DNA of 64,000 nt from Streptomyces sp. NBC_01314 (GTDB lineage: Bacteria > Actinomycetota > Actinomycetes > Streptomycetales > Streptomycetaceae), in the NCBI RefSeq assembly GCF_041435215.1, contig NZ_CP108394.1, forward strand, positions 310,001 to 374,000, in the 5' to 3' direction. Both the position numbers and the translations under genes were made by a program. Under the pieces are notes generated by a model, which was not told where the DNA came from, ran no database searches, and was given only the letters and a program-made list of their open reading frames with translations. The stretch's first letter is position 1. Every line of letters starts with the position of its first letter. Below, in pieces: positions 45,653-54,621 of this stretch.

Positions 45653-46426
45653 GTGAGTTTTCCCAGCCCGCCCGCCCTCCCCGAGGAACTCGACAAGCTC
45701 ATGCGCCGCATGCGCCTGCCCTATATGCGCAAAGCCGCCCCCGATGTGCTGGCCACCGCCCGCGCACAACGCTGGGACCCCGCCGAGGTGCTGCGGCTGC
45801 TGATAGCCGAGGAGGTCACCGGCCGCGACGCGGCCACCCGGCGTCTTCGCCGCCACTCGGCGAACTTCCCCACCGGCAAGACCCTGGGCTCCTGGCGGGC
45901 CGAGGACTCCACGATCCCCGAACCCACCCAGAACTCCCTGATCACGCTGGAGTGGATCGGCCGCGCCGAGAATCTGGTGATCGCCGGCCCGTCGGGGACG
46001 GGCAAGAGCCACTTCACCGAGGGCCTGGCCCAGGCCGCGATCGAGAACGACCTGCGGGTGTCCTGGTTCACCCTGGAGACGCTCAGCGCCGCGATCGGGA
46101 AGTCGAAGGTCGACGGGTCCACCGCTCGGACCGTCGCCCGGATCTGCCGCGCGGACCTCATCGTCATCGACGACATCGGCTTGCTGCCTGTCGGGGAAGA
46201 CGCCGCCGAGGCGTTCTACCGGATCATCGACGCCGCCTACGAACGCCGGTCCATCGCTGTGACCAGCAACATCCACCCCTCAGGCTTCGACACGATCATG
46301 CCGAAGACTCTCGCGGGCGCGAGCACCGACCGCCTGATGCACCACGCTCACCTCGTGACCACCACCGGCGACTCGCACCGCCTCGCCGAGGCCCTCGCAG
46401 GGAAGGGGGTGGTCCCCTTGAGCTGA
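45653..46426 (+). CDS. istB: IS21 transposition helper ATPase IstB
   Basis: A 257-residue AAA+ ATPase of the DnaC/IstB type that selects target DNA for IstA. Walker A is GPSGTGKSHF and Walker B DLIVIDDIGLLP; sensor motifs AVTSNIHPSGFD and STDRLMHHAH follow. The N-terminal helical domain (LDKLMRRMRLPYMRKAAPDV) is normal. The gene is intact and begins with GTG. Confidence 0.93.
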   Translation: MSFPSPPALPEELDKLMRRMRLPYMRKAAPDVLATARAQRWDPAEVLRLLIAEEVTGRDAATRRLRRHSANFPTGKTLGSWRAEDSTIPEPTQNSLITLEWIGRAENLVIAGPSGTGKSHFTEGLAQAAIENDLRVSWFTLETLSAAIGKSKVDGSTARTVARICRADLIVIDDIGLLPVGEDAAEAFYRIIDAAYERRSIAVTSNIHPSGFDTIMPKTLAGASTDRLMHHAHLVTTTGDSHRLAEALAGKGVVPLS

Positions 46427-46611
46427 CCCTCACCCCCAGGAACACCACTGGTCACACACCTGGGTTTCTGATGGCCACCAGCCTGGACACTCAACGGCCA
46501 CCCACCTGGGCATCTCAATGACCGTTGACACTGCGCATACCTCACGATCCCGTCGTACCGCAGGGATCACGAACCGTCACGACCCCACAGGCTCTACGAG
46601 TTCAACCTGAG

Positions 46612-46943
46612 TAGTGGTGTGGCTCTCGGGAAAGATGGAGGCTGTCCCGATGTTTCCTGGGCGGCCCGGATGCTGCCCGGTTCGAGATATGTGGTCGCTC
46701 ATCGGCGGCGCCGGGAGTCAGGCACAAACCAGGCAGTCCGAACTCTCGTGACGGCTTAGACGTGTCGGTGCCTGCCGCACGGGCGGCCCTGAGGCAACGG
46801 CTACGCGAGCAGCCCTGAGTTCTGGGCGTGAATTGCTGATTCGAATTACACCTCGGCAATTCAGGTGTGGTCAGCAAGCGGATGCGCAACAGACCTCGTG
46901 ATCAAACGCAATCGGACAACAGCGGCCACGATGGAGGCATTCC
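46612..46943. other. Gap without recognisable feature
   Basis: 332 bp between the outer end of element A copy 2 and the CDH-family gene. No gene, repeat or RNA was recognised. It should contain the promoter of the following gene, but no clear -10/-35 pair stands out. Confidence 0.4.
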
Positions 46944-47582
46944 ATGTCCCTGGACCAGCGGGAAAAAGAGACAACCACGACGGTGCCCGCGCCACCGTGT
47001 GGCGAACTGACGGACGGCGACCAGTACTTCCTCTGGACGGAGGTAAAGAAGTTCGTTCCGTGTGACGGCCACCAGTCGGTGGTGGCGCGTGGCAGCGCCG
47101 GGAGCGACAAGCACTATCTGCTGGTGCCCACCGACCGCGTGACGGGCATCGAGTGTGAGTGCATACAGGGTGGCTATGACTACTGGCAGGAAGCAAGGCG
47201 CCTGATCCCCTTCCTCTTCAGGCCTCCGTCGCCGATGAAGCCGGAACAAATCGGCCTGGGCATCAACTCGTTGCACAACCGCCTGCAAGAACAACTGCAC
47301 ATACACATCGCGCCGTTCCTCCCCGCGGCTCAGCTAACACTGAGAAACAACGAGTCTAACATTCCGTACAACGCATGGAATGAATGGACGAACGGGAAAG
47401 CGGTAGTCCCGATCATTACCAAGGAAGATTCCACGAAATACCGTCAGTACCGCGTGATCCGGACCGATCAGAACACGAGCAATCTCAATCTCTTCGCCGC
47501 CTTGAGGCAGTATGTGAATCACAATATGGCTGACCAGACACTGATCCTGATCCCGCGGGTGGGCGAAGGCGGTCGCTGCTGA
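46944..47582 (+). pseudogene. CDH-family (CDP-diacylglycerol pyrophosphatase-like) gene truncated by an IS3 element
   Basis: About 205 residues match the CDH family, phosphodiester hydrolases with a histidine motif. Visible are ELTDGDQYFLWTEVKK, SVVARGSAGSDKHYLLVPTD, TGIECECIQ, LGINSLHNRLQEQLHIHI with the HxH pair, and a late TLILIPRV. The frame then runs into an IS3-type orfA and stops within a few codons (EGGRC), so the last part of the protein is missing. Less GC-rich codons than in the neighbours hint at separate acquisition. The active motif survives, so residual function is possible but unproven. Confidence 0.68.
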
Positions 47583-47799
47583 TCTGGGCGTGAACACCGA
47601 GACGCTGCGGAACTGGATCCGGGCCGCCGACGGACGCCGGCCCGGTGCGCACTCCGCGCCTGCGGCGGCGCCGCAGGCTGGCGGTGACGCGGTTCAGGCG
47701 GAGCTGGCCGCCGCACGCAAGAGGATCCGGGAGCTGGAGGAGGAGCGGGACATTCTCCGTAAGGCGGCCCGGTATTTCGCAGGGGAGACGCGCTGGTGA
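47565..47799 (+). pseudogene. IS3 orfA, N-terminus missing
   Basis: The remaining 77 or so codons show the end of the helix-turn-helix domain (AADLGVNTETLRNWIRAAD) and the leucine-zipper tail (IRELEEERDILRKAARYF) typical of IS3 orfA. The start and first helices are gone. The stop overlaps the orfB start by four bases (GTGA). Confidence 0.8.
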
Positions 47800-48395
47800 A
47801 CCGCTGCCAGTTCGTTGAAGATCACCAGCGCCGGTTCGGCGTCAAGCGGCTCTGCGACATCCTGGGCATCGCCCGCTCGAGCTTCTACTACTGGCGCCGC
47901 ACCCCGGCCCGTGCGGCCCGTCAGGCCGCCGACGACCGCCTGGCGGCCCGGATACGCAAGGTCCACAAGGAATCTGACGGTACCTACGGCTCCCCGAGGG
48001 TCACCGCCGAGCTCCGTGACGAGGGCGGCCAGGTGGTCAACCACAAGCGTGTCGCGAGGATCATGCGGACCATCGGGATCGAAGGCGTACGCCTGAGGCG
48101 CCGGCACCGCACCACCATCGCGGACCCGGCCGCACCGAAGGCGCCGGACCTGATCGGCCGCGACTTCACCACGACCGCGGTGAACACGAAGTACGTCGGC
48201 GACATCACGTACTTGAGCGTCGGCAGCGGGAGATTCTGCTATCTCGCGACCGTCATCGATCTGTGTTCGCGCCGCCTGGCGGGCTGGGCGATCGCCGACC
48301 ACATGCGCACCGAGCTCGTCATCGACGCCCTCGCCGCCGCGGAGCGGACCCGCGGCAGCCTTGCCGGAGCGGTGATGCACACCGATCACGGCGCC

Positions 48396-49484
48396 CTGGG
48401 TGAATTCAACTGGTCGTCGCAACACTTTGATCTCGGAGGTGTGCGACGTGGCCACGGCGGACTGGAGTTTGAAGACCAGCGATGTTCCGGAGGGTCGGCG
48501 TCGGCAGTGGCGCGCTGATCGTGCGTTGCGGCCGGCGATGCGGTCGCCGGGGCGGCCTGATCCGTCTCGAGTCGTGCAGCGCCAGTTCTGGCGGCTGATC
48601 GCCACGGGGGTCACGACGGTGGAGGCGTCGTTGGAAAGGGCTGAACAAGCCGCACCGGCAGGACAGACGATGGGCGACGGCATGGAGCCCGGAGCAGATT
48701 TCGCATCGCCTTCATGTCGACTTCCCCGATGATGAGTCCATGCGCATCAGCCACGAAGCGATCTACCAGGCGCTGTTCATCCAAGGCCGTGGCGCGCTCA
48801 AGCGGGAACTGGTCACGTGTCTGCGCACCGGCCGGGCGCTGCGGACTCCCCGTGCACGGTCACAGAACAAGCCGCAGGGGCATGTCACCGCGGACGTCGT
48901 CCTCAGTGAACGCCCCGCCGAGGCCGCAGACCGCGCGGTCCCCGGACACTGGGAAGGCGATTTGATCATCGGGACGGGCCGCTCCGCGATCGGCACGCTG
49001 GTCGAGCGCAGCAGCCGCTCCACACTCCTGGTGCACCTGCCCCGGCTGGAGGGCTGGGGTGAAAGGACACCCGCAAAGAACGGCCCCTCGCTCGGAGGCT
49101 ACGGCGCGATCGCGATGAACGCGGCGCTCACCACGTCGATGACGCAGCTGCCCGAGCAGCTACGCAAGTCCCTCACCTGGGACCGAGGAAAGGAACTCTC
49201 CGGCCACGCCCAGTTCGCCCTCGAAACCGGGACGAAGGCGTTCTTCGCCGACCCGCACTCGCCCTGGCAACGACCGACGAACGAGAACACGAACGGACTG
49301 CTGCGTCAGTACTTCCCGAAGGGCACTGATCTCTCCCGGTGGTCGTCCACGGACCTCGAAGCCGTCGCCATGGCGATCAACAACCGGCCCCGCAAGATCC
49401 TCGGTTGGCGGACACCCGCCGAGGTCTTCGAGGAACAGCTACGCTCGCTGCAACAGCCCGGTGTTGCAACGACTGGTTGAACTC
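48396..49484 (+). mobile_element. IS30-family element, internally deleted, inserted in IS3 orfB
   Basis: About 1.09 kb. The ends form an imperfect inverted repeat (GTGAATTCAACTGGTCG on the left against GCGAGTTCAACCAGTCG read inward from the right). The bases GCC occur on both sides (48393-48395 and 49485-49487) and may be the target duplication; the exact limits are uncertain by a few bases. Confidence 0.75.
48450..49480 (+). pseudogene. IS30-family transposase with internal deletion and frame change
   Basis: The N-terminal part reads in one frame (SPGRPDPSRVVQRQFWRL, ATGVTTVEA). The rest lies in another (WSPEQISHRLHVDFPDDESM, then the 246-residue frame from 48740 with GHWEGDLIIGTGRSAIGTLV, LTWDRGKELSGHAQF, SPWQRPTNENTNGLLRQYFP). 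The middle of the N-terminal DNA-binding region is missing. The DDE core is complete. Confidence 0.8.
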
Positions 49485-49799
49485 GCCCAATATACGAGTC
49501 GAATCTTCGCCGACGCCTGCAGGTCAGCAGGGGTGCGGCAGAGTATGGGCGCGGTCGGGTCCAGCGCGGACAACGCCGCCGCGGAGAGCTTCAACGCCAG
49601 CTTCAAAAGAGAGACGCTGAAGGGCCGAAAAGGCTGGTCGAACGAGCGCGAGGCCCGACTCGACGCCTTCCGGTGGCTGTCCCGCTACAACACCCGACGC
49701 CGCCATTCCCGGCTCGGCCAGAGATCTCCGATCACCTTCGAGAACGCCTTCCACTCAACATCAACTACCCTGGCCCGAGCCGCATAGACGTGTTCAAGA

Positions 49800-50118
49800 T
49801 CCGGGGTCAAGGCCCAGGTGCCACTTGTCCCCAGGCCTGGGCTGCCTGCGGCGCAGGGCGCCTGCGTAAAACTGCCCGAACTTGGCGCACCAGCGGCGGA
49901 TGGTCTCGTACGAGACGACGATCCCGCGCCCGAGCATGAGCTCCTCGACCTCGCGAAACGACAGCGGGAAGCGGAAGTACAGCCACACGCAGTGAGAGAT
50001 GACCTCGACCGGGTACCGGTGCCCCTTGTACGACGGCGACACGACCCCCACGAACAGCCCCCTCCAACACGATCAACCAGAAGACCATCCCATCCAGTCA
50101 ACCAACGTGACAGCGCCC
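49800..50118 (-). mobile_element. IS6-family relic (one end and transposase N-terminus)
   Basis: The minus strand carries the first ~78 residues of an IS6-type transposase (YKGHRYPVEVISHCVWLYF, FREVEELMLGRGIVVSYET) and, at the far right, an end CAACGTGACAGCGCC near 50104-50118 like that of the IS6 element at 61.9 kb. The rest of the transposase and the other end are lost at the junction with the IS3 element. Confidence 0.82.
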
Positions 50119-50215
50119 CCGGTCGATGCTGGTCGCGTTCGCGCCGTACTCACGCAGCAGGGCGGCAGCGCCGAGGATCATCCGGTCACGGCTGTCACTC
50201 CTGCGCGGGCTCATC
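50119..50215 (-). pseudogene. TetR-family regulator, N-terminal stub cut by the IS6 relic
   Basis: ATG at 50215 opens a frame with a TetR-like first helix (SRDRMILGAAALLREYGANA) that ends at the IS6 end after about 32 codons. The rest of the gene is gone. The 325 bp upstream, to the S8 protease gene, hold its likely promoter region and the protease terminator but no gene. Confidence 0.65.
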
Positions 50216-50465
50216 CACCCACCCCCTCTTCCGACGACGATGTGGCCCAACGGTGGGCTACCTGTCGGTAACTTATGGGATATGGCATAGAACATGCAAG
50301 AGGAGATCGGGTGGCGGTTCGGTAGGAGCCGACGAGTGGTGCCGGATCGATGCGCTGAACCCCAGGTCTCTGCCCGGCCCCCACGACCTTGCGCCTGTCG
50401 GACAACGGAACTTGTCAGACCCGCCAGAGGACACAGGAACGTCCTGGCCGGTGCGCCGCACGTCA

Positions 50466-50500
50466 ATCCGCCCGCGCGCTCGGGGAGTGCGCGGGCGGAT
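50466..50500 (-). terminator. Hairpin terminator of the S8 protease gene
   Basis: A perfect 12-bp stem (ATCCGCCCGCGC and its complement) with an 11-base loop, 41 bp after the protease stop on the minus strand. Confidence 0.75.
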
Positions 50501-50540
50501 CACTCACCGACGGTTCGCACCATCGGCTATCGGGTCGTGG

Positions 50541-53500
50541 CTACGGGGTGACGGTCAACGCCGTGTGTCCGAGGGTGGTCGTGCCGTCGCTGTACTCGAC
50601 GGCGCCGACGTACCGTTGGCCGCCTTTCGCGTCCGGCCACGACACCGTGACCTGTGGGCGGTCGCCTGCCGAGACGTTCTGCTGGGTCGGGGTGACCGTG
50701 GGCGTGACGGCTGGGGTGCCCTGGCCGACTTTCCAGCTCCACAGGGTGTACTGCTGGCTGGTGGTGCCGGCCGGCAGTTCTGACTGGCGGACGTAGACGT
50801 CGTAGTCGCCGGGCGGCAGGTCGACGTGTTCGTCGGAGCCGGGGCCGGCCCAGTCGCCGATGTGGTTGCGGGCGGTGTCGAAGGCGTACAGGTCGAGGTT
50901 GCTGCCGGGGACGTGGTCTGCGGAGGTGATGGCGAACCGGGTGAAGGGGGCGCCTGCGGGGACGTGGATACGGTGTCTGACGACGGCGTCGTTGGTGCGC
51001 TGGCTCATGGTGAAGTCGGCCTGGTCGGTGCCGGTGAGGGTGCCGGTGGTCTTCTCGCCGGTGTAGAGGGACGCTTTGGCGGTCAGTTCGCCGTTCCAGT
51101 CGACCCCGGCTTGCAGCGTCGCGGAGTCGCCTCCGGTGACCGTGACCTTGTGCGGGGCGGAGAACGCGACGGAGCGCAGGGCGATCGGGCTGGTGACCTC
51201 GTGGTGGCTGTGCGCGTCGCTCAGGGTGAGGGAGCCGAAGGACCAGGTGTCGTAGGCGGCGTTCGTGCGCTCGAATTTCACCTGGTACGACGCCGACGCG
51301 CCCGGCGCGAGTGTCAGCCGCTTCGGGGTGACCTCGGCGCGGAAGCCCGGCGGGGTCTGGAGCGTCGTCTTGTACGTGGCGGTCTGCGCCGAGACGTTGG
51401 TGACCGTGCGCGTCACCGTCTGCCTGCCCAGCAGGTCGCCGACGGCGATCGAGGGGTAGTTGAGGTCGCTGGGGTCGGTCTTGGTGGCCGTGGCGCAGGC
51501 GTCGGTGCCGTCCTGGGTGACCGGCTTCTGGCCGATGGCGCAGAGGTAGGCGGTCCAGTCGGCGGAGGTGGAGTCGTAGACGAGGCCGGGGTCGGTGGCC
51601 CGGGTGACCCGGGGCAGGCCCGCGCCGTAGTCGAGGGGTGAGGCGGAGTCGGCCAGGTTGCGGCCGATGGGGTCACCGTTCTCGTCGGTGGATGTGGCCG
51701 TCGTCATCAGCGCCGACTTGATCTCCATCGGTGACCAGTCGGGGTGCAGTTGCCGCAGCAGGGCGGCGAGGCCGGCGATGTGCGGGGACGACAACGAGGT
51801 GCCGTCGGCGAAGCTGAACTGGCCGGGGTAGTAGCTGGCGCTGCCGGGCACCACGCCTGCCGGGATGAGCTGGCCGAAGGAGGCGATGTCGGGCTTGAGC
51901 AGGTCGCCGTCGCTGAAGTGGTCCGGGCCGCTGGAGGAGAAGGAGGTGATCTCCCGGGTGGCCACATGGGTGCTCTTCGTGGGCGTGAACCGGGCGGTCG
52001 CGCCGGCAGTGGAGGCGTACGCGTGGATCGCCTTCGCGTCCTCGATGCCGACCTGGATCAGGGGCGCCGAGAAGACGTACGGGGGCAGGAACTCGTCGTA
52101 GGCCGGGGTGTCGGTGAGTACGAGTCCCTTGCCGCCGACCGCCAGGACCTCGTCCGACTTGGAGTCTTCCCAGGTGCCGGCACCGCCTCGGTCGCAGACG
52201 ATGATCTTGCCCTTCGCCTGTGCCGGGTCGAGTGTCCCCGTCGCGCACAGCGCGGCCCTGCCGGCGTCCGCGCCGTCCTTGCGTACGGCGGCTGCCTCGA
52301 CCAGTGGGGCAGGGCCGGCACCCGGGTTCAGGCCGACGCGGGTGTAGCGGCGGCCGTCGCCGAGGACCAGGGAGGTGGTGTACTGGGTGTCGTGCGTCGC
52401 CGCGGCTACCGTCGTGACCCACGGGCCGGTGTGGTGCACCGAGTCCGGGCCGCGGTTGTTGGCGGCCGCGGCGATGAACACGCCCGCCTTGGCCGCGTTG
52501 AACAGGGCCTCCAGATGGGGCTGCTCGGTGAGGGTGCCGGTGACGGAGTAGTTGATGACGTCGACGCCGTCCGCCACGGCCCGGTCGATCGCGGCGGTGA
52601 GGTCTGCGGTCGGGCAGCCGAAGCCCGGCCAGCACGCCTTGTAGACGGCGAGGCGGGCGGCCGGGGCGACACCGCTGAGCTTGCCCTCGGCGTTGCTGCC
52701 GGGTACCGATGCGGCGACGCCGTAATTCCCGGCGGCCGTGCTGCCGGTGAGCGTGCCGTGGCTGCCGGTGCCCAACGGCGAGGGGGCGTCTTCACTGTCC
52801 GCGGGGACGCCCGCACCGAACCACTGGGCGCCGATCACCTTGTTGTTGCAGGTCACCTTGTGTGCGGGGTCCTCGCCCGGGTCGCAGTCGCCGTGCCACT
52901 TCTTGGCGATGGCCTCGGCGTCGGGGCGTGGCTCCGGCAGCGGGGCGAACATCGGGTTCGAGGGGTCGAAACCGGTGTCCACGACCCCGACGATCATGCC
53001 TTGTCCGGCGTGCTCGGGGCCGCCTGCCTTCTCCCACAGGCCTTTGGCGCCGGAGAGACCGAGGAGACGGGGGATATCGGGGAACTGGGCCGGGCGGGCT
53101 GTACGAGGCGCCTTGGAGCCCGGGGTGTGGGGTCCTCCTGAAAGACCTTGGCCCTGCGGGCCGTTCACCCCGTCGGGAGAGGGCGGCTGCTGGGCCGGAG
53201 GAATCGGTACCTCGCCTTCGCCCTCGGTCCCGTCCTGGACATCAGCCACGGTCCGGGTCTGGGTTCCCGCCCGGCTGCCCGCTCCCGTCCCCGGCCCGCG
53301 GTCCGGACCCGTCGATGCCGGCTGGGCGACCGTGTTCCGGGTCACCGAGACGACACCGGGCGTCGAGGCCAGTTTCGCGGCCTGCCGGCCGGTCAGTTCG
53401 GCGGCGAATCCGCTGAACGTGTAGGAGTAGTCGTAGAGCGTCTCGACGCCGGGCACGGCGCCGAGGACCCGCTCCCGGCGGTCGTCCAGATGGGCCACGT

Positions 53501-53771
53501 ACTTCTCGACCGTGGCGGAGCCGGCGTCGAGCCGCTTCCCCGCCGCGGGTTCCGTCCGCTTCAGGCCCGGCAGGTCGCCCTCATATCCGGCGACGGGCGG
53601 GTCCGCGAGCTTCACGATGTACGTGCCGTCGCCGTAACTGACGTCACTGCCAGGGGGGTTGGCGTCCGCAGCGAAGGTGGGAGAGATGACCGCCAAGACG
53701 GTCAGGGATCCGACGAGAAGGGATGCGAGAGTGGTGACGGCCGCTCTCGGGCGTATGCGTGTGCGTGTCAC
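50541..53771 (-). CDS. Secreted subtilisin-like serine protease (S8), multidomain
   Basis: A 1076-residue exported protease. From GTG at 53771 the protein begins with TRTRIRPRAAV and a hydrophobic core ending in SPTFA-ADANPP, a good signal peptide; the open frame 20 codons further upstream is rejected. An I9-type propeptide follows (YIVKLADPPVAGYEG), then a Gly/Pro-rich linker at about residues 150-225, and the S8 catalytic domain with Asp265 (GVVDTGFDP), His338 (GTGSHGTLTGST) and Ser659 (GTSLSSPHIAGLAALL). A PA domain is inserted at about residues 465-590. A fibronectin-III-like domain and beta-rich C-terminal domains close the protein. It should degrade extracellular protein. Confidence 0.93.
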   Translation of the reverse strand: MTRTRIRPRAAVTTLASLLVGSLTVLAVISPTFAADANPPGSDVSYGDGTYIVKLADPPVAGYEGDLPGLKRTEPAAGKRLDAGSATVEKYVAHLDDRRERVLGAVPGVETLYDYSYTFSGFAAELTGRQAAKLASTPGVVSVTRNTVAQPASTGPDRGPGTGAGSRAGTQTRTVADVQDGTEGEGEVPIPPAQQPPSPDGVNGPQGQGLSGGPHTPGSKAPRTARPAQFPDIPRLLGLSGAKGLWEKAGGPEHAGQGMIVGVVDTGFDPSNPMFAPLPEPRPDAEAIAKKWHGDCDPGEDPAHKVTCNNKVIGAQWFGAGVPADSEDAPSPLGTGSHGTLTGSTAAGNYGVAASVPGSNAEGKLSGVAPAARLAVYKACWPGFGCPTADLTAAIDRAVADGVDVINYSVTGTLTEQPHLEALFNAAKAGVFIAAAANNRGPDSVHHTGPWVTTVAAATHDTQYTTSLVLGDGRRYTRVGLNPGAGPAPLVEAAAVRKDGADAGRAALCATGTLDPAQAKGKIIVCDRGGAGTWEDSKSDEVLAVGGKGLVLTDTPAYDEFLPPYVFSAPLIQVGIEDAKAIHAYASTAGATARFTPTKSTHVATREITSFSSSGPDHFSDGDLLKPDIASFGQLIPAGVVPGSASYYPGQFSFADGTSLSSPHIAGLAALLRQLHPDWSPMEIKSALMTTATSTDENGDPIGRNLADSASPLDYGAGLPRVTRATDPGLVYDSTSADWTAYLCAIGQKPVTQDGTDACATATKTDPSDLNYPSIAVGDLLGRQTVTRTVTNVSAQTATYKTTLQTPPGFRAEVTPKRLTLAPGASASYQVKFERTNAAYDTWSFGSLTLSDAHSHHEVTSPIALRSVAFSAPHKVTVTGGDSATLQAGVDWNGELTAKASLYTGEKTTGTLTGTDQADFTMSQRTNDAVVRHRIHVPAGAPFTRFAITSADHVPGSNLDLYAFDTARNHIGDWAGPGSDEHVDLPPGDYDVYVRQSELPAGTTSQQYTLWSWKVGQGTPAVTPTVTPTQQNVSAGDRPQVTVSWPDAKGGQRYVGAVEYSDGTTTLGHTALTVTP

Positions 53772-54621
53772 GTGTGATCCATATCGATCGGATGCCGCAG
53801 AGGCGTCGGGCGCCAGATGTCCGGCCGCCATCGGCCCTGCGGTTGTGGGGGTGGGGGTGACGTGCGAGGGCTACGGCGTGACTGTCAGACCGTGCGCCCG
53901 AGGTACTCGAACCGTCGGCGTATTCGACGAGGCCGAGGTGCTGCGTGGCCCGCAAGGCGGGCCAGGTCAAATTGAGTTCGGGTCGGCCGCCCAGGGCCAC
54001 CAGTTTTTTGGCCGGGGTGACGGTGGTGGAGGCGTCGGATTCGCCCTGGCCGACCTTCTAGCTCCAGAGCGTGTCCTGCGAGGCCGTCCCGGCTAGCACG
54101 GCATACGTGGTGAGTGCGAGCACCACGGCCAGGCGGTGGCGTACCGCGCGCTGATCCCGCGGGTCCAACACCTCGGCCAGCCACGCTATATGGCTCGGGA
54201 TCTCCTCTGAAACGAGATCGGATTGCCCGCGGACCTGGTCAGGGGCAGTCGGGATCAGTGATGACGCGCCGGCAGGCAGGGTCTTCCCTTCGGATCACGC
54301 GGCGTAGAGAACGCGCTGCCGCGGTCGTCGGCTGTCCACGCCTCGTGGGGGATGTGCGGGTCTGATGTCGACCTGTGATCTCAAAATAGGGCCGGGTTTT
54401 CGCGCTCTCAGCCCCCTGCGGGCGGAACCCGGCAGGGCGGATTAGTCCTGCGGTACTAAAGGGCCGCCTCCTCGCTCTCAGCGTGCTCGGAGTGCGTTCT
54501 TGGAGGCATGTCGTTGCGCGTCGGCGATACCTGCCACAGCTCGGGGAGGTGGCTCCTGGCCAGCGGCAGCCACGATCGCTGGTCGCAAGAGCGAGGAGCG
54601 GCCGTTGCACTCCTGCGTGGG
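53772..54621. other. Gap upstream of the protease gene containing a relic
   Basis: 850 bp. The part nearest the protease start (53772-53880) should hold its promoter, though no clear elements stand out. The stretch 53885-54110 is a protease-tail relic listed separately. From 54110 to 54621 no gene or repeat was recognised. Confidence 0.4.
53885..54110 (-). pseudogene. Relic of the C-terminal domain of a second S8 protease
   Basis: Read on the minus strand, the text LAGTASQDTLWS-stop-KVGQG, TTVTPAKKLVALGGRPELNL and ATQHLGLVEYADGSSTSG follows the last ~65 residues of the neighbouring protease (TTSQQYTLWSWKVGQG, VEYSDGTTTLG, LTVTP) piece by piece. The Trp codon in the WSWKVGQG motif has become TAG, and a frameshift lies near the end (GRTVTVTP in another frame). 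A tandem paralogue has therefore decayed, leaving only its tail. Confidence 0.72.

Larger units (their letters stand above)
43913..46530 (+). mobile_element. IS21-family insertion sequence nested in element A copy 2
   Basis: 2618 bp with the 5-bp target duplication CTGCG on both sides (43908-43912 and 46531-46535). The ends start with TG as in IS21 elements (TGACGGCGGCCG on the left, TGTCAACGGTCATTG read inward from the right) and share only part of their bases. It carries istA and istB in the usual order and looks complete. Confidence 0.88.
41648..46611 (-). mobile_element. IS630-family element A, copy 2, inverted and interrupted by two other elements
   Basis: The outer ends are the same 18-bp repeats as copy 1, flanked by TA (41646-41647 and 46612-46613). 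Element B copy 2 sits inside at 42188-43357 and an IS21 element at 43913-46530. Leaving out both insertions and one copy of each target duplication, the A pieces are 41648-42187, 43360-43912 and 46536-46611, adding up to 1169 bp, exactly the length of copy 1. The B insertion lies in the DDE frame and the IS21 insertion at about the fourth to fifth codon of the first frame. Confidence 0.92.
47796..49787 (+). pseudogene. IS3 orfB (DDE transposase) split by an IS30-type element
   Basis: The first part (47796-48395) contains the IS3 orfB start (FVEDHQRRFGVKRLCDILGI) and the DDE core up to HTDHGA. The second part (49485-49787) continues exactly with QYTSRIFADACRSAGVRQSM, then NAAAESFNASFKRETL and the C-terminus. 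Joined, they form one ordinary IS3 transposase of about 300 residues, showing that the IS30-type element jumped into an intact gene. Confidence 0.9.
47563..49790 (+). mobile_element. IS3-family element, 5'-truncated and split by an IS30-type element
   Basis: The left end and the first codons of orfA are missing; the element abuts the CDH-type gene near 47563. orfA and orfB overlap in the usual way. orfB is interrupted near 48395 and resumes at 49485. The right limit near 49790 is approximate because no terminal repeat could be matched. Confidence 0.8.

Noticed and set aside
44069..46276. 735-codon open frame on the minus strand opposite istA and istB
   Set aside because: Antisense shadow of two well-recognised IS21 genes.
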